A stretch of 15,051 nucleotides of DNA from an uncultured bacterium (lineage in GTDB: Bacteria > Cyanobacteriota > Vampirovibrionia > Gastranaerophilales > Gastranaerophilaceae), in NCBI GenBank assembly GCA_900553205.1, contig USCK01000029.1:1-15051 (forward strand), written 5' to 3'. Below, in pieces: positions 7,217 to 12,986 of this stretch. The notes under the pieces are model-generated. The model was not told the origin of the DNA. It saw only the letters and a list, made by a program, of their open reading frames with translations, and made no database searches. The translations under genes and the position numbers were made by a program. The stretch's first letter is position 1. Every line of letters starts with the position of its first letter.

Positions 7217-8043
7217 AATTTATTCACTAACTCCGTTAAACTGAGAGCGTAATCATTATCAGACAAATTCAACAATGCCACTTTTGCTCTCTGGCAATAA
7301 TTATCTATTAAATCCATTGTTTTTTCAATAGCAAAAGCATTATTTTCAACAGAATCAGCAAATATAACGGGCGCAGTGTATATACCCTGTTGAATATCCG
7401 AGGAGTTATCTATTCCCCGTTTATAATCTTCTAAATCGTTTCGTATCTGAAACGCTATTCCATAATTAATCGCAAACTCTCTGGCTTCCACTAGCATTTG
7501 ATTCTTTGAATAAATAGAGCTTGCTACCAAACACGCTTTGAACAACTCTGCAGTTTTATACTGTGTTTTCTTCAAATATTCATCAAGTGTCGGGATTTTG
7601 CCTTTTTGAAAATATTGCAAACTCTCCCCTTCACACATTTTGGAGATTGTTTCAAAATAAATCTGTAAAACATCATTATTGGCGAGTTTTAACAATTCTT
7701 GAGTTGCAAGCGTTGTAACATAATCCCCTGCAATAATTGAAAATTTATCCCCGAATTTGCTATTTATGGAATCTTTACCTCGTCTTATAACATTTTCATC
7801 TATTGCATCATCATGAATCAATGAGGCATTATGTATCAATTCTGTAGCTGCAAGGATACTGTATTGTTCATCAGTTATAGTTTCATTTGCAGATTTTAGA
7901 AACAAAATAGCGACAATACTTCTTATCAATTTTGATTTTCGTGATAAAAACTCTTTAAGAACATCTTGTAAATTTTGAGATTCACAACAAAAACTTAGAA
8001 TTTTTTCTTTTACAAGATTAATTTCGTTTTGAATATTTTGCAT
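7207..8043 (-). CDS. Trans-type polyprenyl diphosphate synthase family protein, divergent motifs
   Basis: This is an isoprenoid chain-elongation enzyme of the all-helical trans-prenyltransferase family, at 278 residues somewhat shorter than usual (about 300-330). The first Asp-rich motif is intact: LIHDDAIDENVIRRG with DDxxD at 78-82, followed by the Arg pair. IIAGDYVTTLA (104-114) and YKTAELFKA (162-170) are family-typical. Two motifs deviate. The early GGKRxRP diphosphate-binding segment reads SKLIRS (37-42). The second Asp-rich motif is FQIRNDLEDYKRG, so the usual DDxxD becomes NDLED with Asn202 in the first place. It may be a quinone side-chain or other polyprenyl synthase; product length cannot be told. 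It is the first gene of the six-gene run. No Shine-Dalgarno sequence precedes the ATG, and a -10-like TAATAT lies 6 bases upstream of it. Confidence 0.85.
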   Translation of the reverse strand: MQNIQNEINLVKEKILSFCCESQNLQDVLKEFLSRKSKLIRSIVAILFLKSANETITDEQYSILAATELIHNASLIHDDAIDENVIRRGKDSINSKFGDKFSIIAGDYVTTLATQELLKLANNDVLQIYFETISKMCEGESLQYFQKGKIPTLDEYLKKTQYKTAELFKACLVASSIYSKNQMLVEAREFAINYGIAFQIRNDLEDYKRGIDNSSDIQQGIYTAPVIFADSVENNAFAIEKTMDLIDNYCQRAKVALLNLSDNDYALSLTELVNKLCN

Positions 8044-8049
8044 AGAGAT

Positions 8050-8078
8050 ATATTAACATAAATTTTTACGATACAAGA
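8050..8078 (-). promoter_or_regulatory. Putative promoter of the polyprenyl synthase-lepB-pab-amylase-era run
   Basis: On the minus strand an extended -10 (TG, one base, then TAATAT at 8050-8055) lies 6 bases upstream of the ATG at 8043. The 17-base-spaced -35 position (TCTTGT, 8073-8078) is weak. If it is used, the transcript would begin at or next to the start codon, giving a leaderless mRNA. No ribosome binding site is present, which agrees with that reading. Confidence 0.4.
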
Positions 8079-8092
8079 AATTGTGTTATATT
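8065..8092 (+). promoter_or_regulatory. Putative promoter of waaA
   Basis: TTTACG (8065-8070) and TATATT (8087-8092) are separated by 16 bases. The -10-like hexamer matches TATAAT at five of six bases. Its end is 6 bases before the ATG at 8099, so the predicted start of transcription falls on the start codon. It interleaves with the divergent minus-strand promoter in the 55-base gap. Confidence 0.45.
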
Positions 8093-8098
8093 GTTATT

Positions 8099-9340
8099 AT
8101 GATTTACAGTATAATTTCAACATTCTTATTTATTTTGGTTTTACCGTTTTGGTATATAATAAGCAGATTTAACCAAAAACTCGGATATGGTTTTAAAGAA
8201 AAATTAGGATTTGGACTTGGCAAACCGTTAGAAAAGAAATCTATAGTTTTTTATGGTGTTTCTGTAGGCGAAGTTTTGGCACTCCAAAACCTTATCAAAA
8301 AAACAAAAAAAGAATTTGCTACACATAATATCGTAATAGCAACAGGAACAAAAACAGGACAAGAAACTGCCCAAAAGAAATTGGGGAATATCGCAGATTA
8401 TATAACCTATTTTCCTTTTGATTTTCCGTTCTGCATAAATTCATTTTTAAACAAAACTAACCCTGATGTTGTTATTGTTGCAGAAACAGAATTATGGCCT
8501 AATTTTGCCTATGTTATGAAGAAAAGAAATATACCTCTTTATATTGTAAATGGTAGAATGTCTGACAGAACTTACGGAAGTTACAAAAAACTGTCCTTCT
8601 TCTTTGCGCCTATTCTAAAAAAATATACAAAAATTCTTACCCAAAGTGAATCAGATAATAATAAATTGTTTTCTATTGGTGCAAATCCTGATACAACAAG
8701 AGTTATGGGAAATTTAAAATTTGATATCGGAGTTAGTCTTGAAGGGTTTACTCCTATAGAAAAATCCCCTGATGACAAAATCATCATCGCAGGCAGTACT
8801 CATTCAGGCGAAGATGAAATAATTTTATCAGCTTTTATGAAGGTTCGACAAGATAATATAAAACTTTTAATAGCACCTCGCCACCCTGAACGCAACAATG
8901 CAGTATTTGAGCTATGCAAAAAAACAGGTTTAAAAGTTGGCAAGCGTTCAAACAAGGACAACTTTACAGACTACCAAATCATACTTTTAGATACACTAGG
9001 CGAATTGGGTAAAATGTATTCTATATGTGACTTTGCTTTTATAGGTGGAAGTTTTAATAAAACCGGAGGACATAACCCTCTTGAAGCTTCTATTTTTAAC
9101 AAACCTGTAATATCAGGGCCAAGTACACACAACTTTAAAGATATTTATGCAATAATTACCAGAACAAAAGCCGGTACTATTGTTAAAAATTCTGATGAAT
9201 TGATAAAACAAATGCAAAAATTGTTAAACGACAAAAACTACTATGAACAAGCCTGCTCTGATTGTGAATTGGTTTTCAACCAAAACAGAGGTGCTTTAGA
9301 TGTCGTTATTGAAGAACTTAAACAATTAATCAATATGTAG
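8099..9340 (+). CDS. waaA: 3-deoxy-D-manno-octulosonic acid (Kdo) transferase
   Basis: WaaA (KdtA) attaches Kdo from CMP-Kdo to lipid A precursors at the cytoplasmic face of the inner membrane. The 413-residue protein has an N-terminal hydrophobic anchor (about 2-22), then the GT-B fold. GVSVGEVLAL contains the expected catalytic Glu58. ETELWPNF (129-136), NGRMSDRTYGSYKKLS (151-166), VMGNLKFD, APRHPERN (259-266) and the CMP-Kdo-binding GGSFNKTGGHNPLEA (316-330) are all present. The start is set at ATG 8099; an in-frame TTG at 8081 would add six residues but sits inside the putative promoter. There is no Shine-Dalgarno sequence. The gene is divergent from the polyprenyl synthase and its 3' end overlaps a convergent small gene by 15 bases. 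Its presence implies an LPS-type outer membrane. Confidence 0.95.
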   Translation: MIYSIISTFLFILVLPFWYIISRFNQKLGYGFKEKLGFGLGKPLEKKSIVFYGVSVGEVLALQNLIKKTKKEFATHNIVIATGTKTGQETAQKKLGNIADYITYFPFDFPFCINSFLNKTNPDVVIVAETELWPNFAYVMKKRNIPLYIVNGRMSDRTYGSYKKLSFFFAPILKKYTKILTQSESDNNKLFSIGANPDTTRVMGNLKFDIGVSLEGFTPIEKSPDDKIIIAGSTHSGEDEIILSAFMKVRQDNIKLLIAPRHPERNNAVFELCKKTGLKVGKRSNKDNFTDYQIILLDTLGELGKMYSICDFAFIGGSFNKTGGHNPLEASIFNKPVISGPSTHNFKDIYAIITRTKAGTIVKNSDELIKQMQKLLNDKNYYEQACSDCELVFNQNRGALDVVIEELKQLINM

Positions 9341-9724
9341 TTGTTTTTCTAAAACATCAAGAGGTACTTGAACCTGTTTCTTTATTGCATCATATTCTTT
9401 TGATGAGTTTGTATCAGGAACTACATTCAGCCAGTTTAAGCCAACATGGTTGTTAAACTCTCTTTTTTTAATATTGTTATGCAAGTCAGTTGTTACTTTA
9501 TCAAGGTTACGCCATTCTCGGGTTTTCAGGTTGTATTCATTGAAATAAAGAACAATTTCTTTAACCTTAACTTCTTTTACCCAAGCTTTGTATGTTCTGT
9601 TTATTGGGATATAACGCACAGAGGATTTATCAAGGTACAAATCTTGTCCTATGTTTTGCCATTCGGCAGAAAATACTGGAAGTGCGATTAGTGATAATAG
9701 AATAAATGTAATAATTTTTTTCAT
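9326..9724 (-). CDS. Small exported protein of unknown function
   Basis: A 132-residue protein with a clear Sec signal peptide: MKK, a hydrophobic core of about 15 residues, and a cleavage site near SAEW at about 19-21. The mature part is about 112 residues. It opens EWQNIGQDLYLDKSSVRYI and continues through TYKAWVKEVKVKE and NLKTREWRNLDKVTTDL, alternating strand-like stretches with aromatic and charged residues. The pattern of a Trp near the new N-terminus, then YLD and an AWVK strand, recalls small surface-adhesin-E-like periplasmic proteins, but I cannot confirm membership. The ATG has AGAGGG about 8 bases upstream. The gene follows nusA by 60 bases with a terminator between them, and its 3' end overlaps convergent waaA by 15 bases. 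It has no lipobox and no further membrane segment. Confidence 0.8.
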   Translation of the reverse strand: MKKIITFILLSLIALPVFSAEWQNIGQDLYLDKSSVRYIPINRTYKAWVKEVKVKEIVLYFNEYNLKTREWRNLDKVTTDLHNNIKKREFNNHVGLNWLNVVPDTNSSKEYDAIKKQVQVPLDVLEKQLHID

Positions 9725-9743
9725 AATAGCCCTCTAAATATTA

Positions 9744-9773
9744 AAACAGGGCAATTATATAATTGCCCTGTTT
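9744..9773 (-). terminator. Terminator hairpin after nusA
   Basis: A perfect 30-base palindrome (arms 9744-9758 and 9759-9773, GC-rich centre CAGGGC/GCCCTG, AT loop) begins 11 bases beyond the nusA stop. On the minus strand it is followed by TAATATTTAG, so with the closing TTTT a U-rich tail is present. It ends only about 20 bases before the ATG of the small exported protein gene. The loop contains TATAAT on the minus strand. Confidence 0.75.
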
Positions 9774-9784
9774 AGAAAAGTAAT

Positions 9785-11017
9785 TTATTCTTCAACTGTT
9801 TCTTCAGAAGCTTCTTCTACTGCAAAATCATCATCATCAACAGCTTGTTGATTCATTTCTTCTTCGATTTCTTCTTGGATTTCGCTGTTTTCTACTTCTT
9901 CTTCATAATCATCTTGAGGAGCTTCCTCTTGATAATTTTGGATATTTTCAGCTTCAGCTTGTTCCATTTGAGAAACACTCTTGATATCTATTTTCCAATG
10001 AGTTAGTTTGTGTGCTAAACGAACATTTTGACCGTCACGACCGATAGCAAGTGAAAGTTGATCATCAGGAACAACAACCATTGCTTCTTTTGAATCTTCA
10101 TCATCTGCCATAATATCAACAGATACAACTCTAGCCGGAGAAATTGCGTTTACAATGTACTCAACAGGGTCTTCAGACCATCTAACGATATCAATTTTTT
10201 CATTTTTAAGTTCACTAACAATAGTTTGGATTCTTGAACCTCTAGGTCCGATACAAGCTCCAACGCTATCAACTTCAGGATCATTTGACCATACTGCAAG
10301 TTTAGTTCTAAATCCAGCTTCACGAGCGATAGATTTGATTTCGACAATTCCGTCTTCTATTTCAGGCACTTCAAGTTCAAACAATTCTTTAACGATTTCA
10401 GCGTGAGCGTGAGAAACGATAACTTGAGGAAGTCTAGTTGTTTCTTTTACATTAAGAACAAATACTCTGATTCTGTTACCAGGTTTGTAATATTCTCCTG
10501 GAATTTGTTCTCTTTGAGGCATTATAGCATCAGTTTTACCAATATTTACGATAACATTTCTGTTTTCAACTCTTTGAATAATACCTGTTGTAAGTGTACC
10601 TTTCTTTTCTAAGAATTCGTTTAAAATGTTGTTTCTTTCAGCATCTCTGATTCTTTGCGTGATAACTTGTTTAGCTGTTTGAGCAGCAATACGTCCGAAT
10701 TGTTCAGGAGTAACTTCAATTTTTACTTCGTCATCAACTTCTACTTCATCATCAATTTCTTTTGCATCTTCTAATGAAATTTGAGTATCAGGATCTTCAA
10801 CAGTATCTACAACAACTTTTGTTCTGAATACACCGATTTCACCTGATTGTTCATCTAAAATTGATTCAATATTTGTTGCTTCTTTTATTCTTAAATGTCT
10901 TTTATATGCAGCAACCATCGCATCTTCTAAAGATGCGATAATTACATCTTTTGAAATTCCACGTTCTCTTTCAAGTTCTTCACAAGCTTCGAATAACGCT
11001 GTTCCTATTTTAATCAT
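9785..11017 (-). CDS. nusA: Transcription termination/antitermination factor NusA
   Basis: NusA binds RNA polymerase and modulates pausing, termination and antitermination. The 410-residue protein has the expected order. The N-terminal polymerase-binding domain is at 1-130 (FEACEELERERGISKDVIIA). An S1 domain spans about 138-202 (GIIQRVENRNVIVNIGKTDA). KH1 has GPRGSRIQ (257-264) and KH2 has AIGRDGQNVRLA (324-335). The AHAEIVKELFELEVPEIEDG linker is typical. Residues ~351-410 are a low-complexity Asp/Glu-rich tail without the repeated C-terminal helical domains of E. coli NusA. The ATG has AAAGGA about 7 bases upstream. It follows rimP by 27 bases, the usual pairing, but the usual downstream ylxR/infB genes are absent and a terminator closes the unit. 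Confidence 0.96.
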   Translation of the reverse strand: MIKIGTALFEACEELERERGISKDVIIASLEDAMVAAYKRHLRIKEATNIESILDEQSGEIGVFRTKVVVDTVEDPDTQISLEDAKEIDDEVEVDDEVKIEVTPEQFGRIAAQTAKQVITQRIRDAERNNILNEFLEKKGTLTTGIIQRVENRNVIVNIGKTDAIMPQREQIPGEYYKPGNRIRVFVLNVKETTRLPQVIVSHAHAEIVKELFELEVPEIEDGIVEIKSIAREAGFRTKLAVWSNDPEVDSVGACIGPRGSRIQTIVSELKNEKIDIVRWSEDPVEYIVNAISPARVVSVDIMADDEDSKEAMVVVPDDQLSLAIGRDGQNVRLAHKLTHWKIDIKSVSQMEQAEAENIQNYQEEAPQDDYEEEVENSEIQEEIEEEMNQQAVDDDDFAVEEASEETVEE

Positions 11018-11044
11018 GCGTATTTCCTTTCTTTTTATAATATT

Positions 11045-11527
11045 TTAATCTACATACAATTTTGCTGATTGGATATTTGATTTTGGTATATGTAACTCTT
11101 GTCCATCATCAAAACGGAAGAAGGTAAGCCCTTCGGTATCACTCCAATCCAATATTTCGCCTTTAAAAATTCTCTCAGTTTCGCCCTCTAACGGAGTTTT
11201 TAGTTTTATACTGATTCTTTTATTTTTAAAGATTTCAAACTCTTTATCTGATTTGAATTTTCTTTCAAGCCCCGGGGAAGAAACCTCCAAATAATATTTC
11301 ACAGGGATTATTTCATCAAGAAAATCGTTCAAGCTTCTTGTTACATTCTCACAGTCATCAAGTGTAATTGGTCTTTTGTGAGAATAGAGATAAATTCTTA
11401 AAAACCAACGATGGTTTTCTTTTGAAAAATCTATTTCAATAGGAATCAAATCAAATCGCATCGCTGTATTTTCAATAAGTGGTGTGATTTTTTCAAGTAT
11501 TTCATGCCTGTTTAAATCTTGTTTCAT
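11045..11527 (-). CDS. rimP: Ribosome maturation factor RimP
   Basis: RimP assists 30S subunit maturation. The 160-residue protein matches the family's two-domain layout. The N-terminal alpha/beta domain has IEIDFSKENHRWFLRIYL, and ITLDDCENVTRSLNDFLDE (54-72) is characteristic. The strongest signature is YLEVSSPGLERKF at 79-91. A small C-terminal Sm-like beta domain follows, with EGETERIFKGEILDW and FRFDDGQELHIPKSNI. The ATG is preceded by AGGAG at about 7 bases. It is the first gene of the rimP-nusA unit, with a near-consensus promoter and a terminator-like hairpin in its short leader. Confidence 0.93.
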   Translation of the reverse strand: MKQDLNRHEILEKITPLIENTAMRFDLIPIEIDFSKENHRWFLRIYLYSHKRPITLDDCENVTRSLNDFLDEIIPVKYYLEVSSPGLERKFKSDKEFEIFKNKRISIKLKTPLEGETERIFKGEILDWSDTEGLTFFRFDDGQELHIPKSNIQSAKLYVD

Positions 11528-11549
11528 TTTTTACTCCTATTGAATTGAA

Positions 11550-11577
11550 AAAAGGAACGGGCTACGCCGTTCCTTTT
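11550..11577 (-). terminator. Terminator-shaped hairpin in the rimP-nusA leader (possible attenuator)
   Basis: On the minus strand AAAAGGAACGG, a 6-base loop and CCGTTCCTTTT form a perfect 11-base stem whose 3' arm runs into six Ts. This is a classical intrinsic terminator shape. It lies between the strong promoter at 11592-11620 and the rimP ribosome binding site, with no gene upstream on this strand. It would therefore act within the leader of rimP-nusA, not at the end of another unit. Confidence 0.75.
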
Positions 11578-11591
11578 GAAACTTCTTAAGT

Positions 11592-11620
11592 ATTATAACC
11601 TAAAATTTATACCTTGTAAA
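11592..11620 (-). promoter_or_regulatory. Near-consensus housekeeping promoter for rimP-nusA
   Basis: On the minus strand TTTACA (11615-11620, five of six matches to TTGACA), a 17-base spacer and a perfect TATAAT (11592-11597) form the best promoter in the window. Transcription should start near 11585, about 58 bases before the rimP ATG and only about 8 bases before the leader hairpin. Confidence 0.8.
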
Positions 11621-11741
11621 GAAATTGTTTCTTATTTGTAATTTATCTATAAACATTTTACACAAATGATAAAATCTTCATTTTTATTTACAAAAAACTA
11701 GAAAAAAGCAAATTTTAAGAGTTTTAGTACTTTAATAAGGT
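11598..11741 (+). other. AT-rich divergent intergenic region between rimP and the subtilase-like gene
   Basis: Beyond the rimP promoter this stretch holds no ORF or RNA gene that I can support. Candidate plus-strand promoter elements (TTTACA near 11688) lack a convincing partner at 17 bases. Short inverted repeats such as ATTTGT/ACAAAT are weak in this base composition. The promoter of the subtilase-like gene must lie here but is not clear. Confidence 0.5.
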
Positions 11742-12881
11742 ATGGTCAGTGTTGAAAATATTAAAGCGTTTGTAAAAGCTAATAATGTAAAAAGTATATT
11801 ACAGACGAAAAAGCCTGAAATTCATGGCATCAATCCTATAATAATCAATCCTAGGAATGGCAAGACCTTTGAACTGTCAAGATTTGATTCTGTAGAAGTT
11901 ATTCAGGCAAAAATTATGAATAATTTTGTAAAACAGGACTCTTACAAAAGGCTTGCAAACAAAACATCATTTCCGAAAGCTACATCGGAAGATGCTCAAC
12001 GGCTGACTTCTATGACTTTAGAAGATTCTTATAAACGAGCTGTATGGATAAACCCTAAAGATGGTAAAGGTTATTACCTGCTTGATGAAGGCTTAACTCA
12101 AGATAAAAAGCAAAAATTAAGAATCTTAAACAGTGACGGGGAATTCATCAAAAATGCTGAGGTTCAACCCAAAACAGTAGTAATCGCAGATTTATTGGCA
12201 GCGAATTATAAAATTATAATCGATGCAAAAAAAAATGGTGCACTAAATCATACTGACATAGCAAATATTGTCGCGCGCAGATATAACCCGTTTGCGAAAT
12301 ATAAAACAGTACAAACTGAAAAAACAAATACTTTTGATACCTTTAAAAAAATTGCAGAAAGAGTAGATAATAATACTGCTTGTATCTCGAGCTCGTATGG
12401 TGACGTTGCACCACTCAACGTATTTAACAAACCTCTAGCAGATAAAATGAAATTCTACAAAGAGTTGTTTGATACGAGTTTTCAGACAAAAGACCCAAAA
12501 GCAACTCAACAACTTGACAATATTTTGAAGAGAACAAGAATGTTGTATTCTGCAGGTAATGATGGTAATGGTTATGTGAATACCATTTTAGCACATAATG
12601 GTATTGAAGGAGTCGGAGGACTTGATAAAAACGGACAAATCTCTAAACATTCATCTTCAGCAGATAAATTATTCACTCAACATTATGAACAATACTCTTT
12701 CCTAGTTACATTAACAGATGATGGTGTAAATATTACAGGACTGAGAGGTACTGATTATCCGTTAAGACACAAAAAAGTACCGGAAGGTTTAGAAATTCAA
12801 ATTATTTCAGGCACATCTTTTTCTGCACCTATTCGTGCTGCAAAAATTGCACTTAATGACATGATGCAAGGTGTATTGTAA
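11742..12881 (+). CDS. Subtilase-like (S8 family-related) protein with atypical His motif
   Basis: A 379-residue protein whose C-terminal two-thirds resembles the subtilisin fold. IISGTSFSAPIRAAKIALND (354-373) is the nucleophile helix with Ser359. YSAGNDGNGYVN (269-280) matches the oxyanion-Asn region (Asn273). CISSSYGDV (214-222) looks like the substrate-binding strand. TVVIADLL (145-152) could hold the Asp (Asp150). The His motif is poor: NHTDIANIVA at 169-178 aligns without gaps to HGTHVAGIIA, putting Asn169 at the catalytic position and His170 one residue later. Residues 1-140 are an unrecognised N-terminal part with two similar segments, INPRNGKTFEL (35-45) and INPKDGKGYYL (103-113). 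No signal peptide or membrane segment is seen. The start is ATG 11742, since an in-frame stop lies two codons upstream. AAGG sits only one base before the ATG. It converges on the nucleotidase gene. Confidence 0.65.
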   Translation: MVSVENIKAFVKANNVKSILQTKKPEIHGINPIIINPRNGKTFELSRFDSVEVIQAKIMNNFVKQDSYKRLANKTSFPKATSEDAQRLTSMTLEDSYKRAVWINPKDGKGYYLLDEGLTQDKKQKLRILNSDGEFIKNAEVQPKTVVIADLLAANYKIIIDAKKNGALNHTDIANIVARRYNPFAKYKTVQTEKTNTFDTFKKIAERVDNNTACISSSYGDVAPLNVFNKPLADKMKFYKELFDTSFQTKDPKATQQLDNILKRTRMLYSAGNDGNGYVNTILAHNGIEGVGGLDKNGQISKHSSSADKLFTQHYEQYSFLVTLTDDGVNITGLRGTDYPLRHKKVPEGLEIQIISGTSFSAPIRAAKIALNDMMQGVL

Positions 12882-12906
12882 TAAACTAATAACTAAACTG
12901 TTCTAA

Positions 12907-12928
12907 TTTTTGCTTACTCAAGCAAAAA
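12907..12928. repeat. Small inverted repeat downstream of the subtilase-like gene
   Basis: TTTTTGCTT and AAGCAAAAA enclose a 4-base loop, 26 bases past the subtilase-like stop. It might serve plus-strand termination, but the plus-strand sequence after it is A-rich, not U-rich. Its right arm shares the A-run that forms the U-tail of the minus-strand terminator at 12924-12958. Confidence 0.45.
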
Positions 12929-12958
12929 AAAAGAGCAATCAAACTTAACTGATTACTC
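12924..12958 (-). terminator. Rho-independent terminator after the nucleotidase gene
   Basis: On the minus strand GAGTAATCA, an 8-base loop and TGATTGCTC pair over nine positions with one G-U wobble. They are followed immediately by nine Ts (12932 down to 12924). It begins 28 bases beyond the nucleotidase stop. The wobble becomes a C-A mismatch on the plus-strand RNA, so the structure favours the minus strand. Confidence 0.8.
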
Positions 12959-12986
12959 AATATAATTTCCCACAATATAATCTTTT

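Noticed and set aside
8081..8098. Upstream TTG start for waaA
   Set aside because: It would place the start codon inside the putative -10/-35 spacer and add residues not typical of the family. ATG 8099 begins directly before the membrane anchor.
10150..10612. Open frames inside nusA on both strands
   Set aside because: NusA S1 and KH motifs occupy this stretch in its own frame, and nothing supports overlapping genes.
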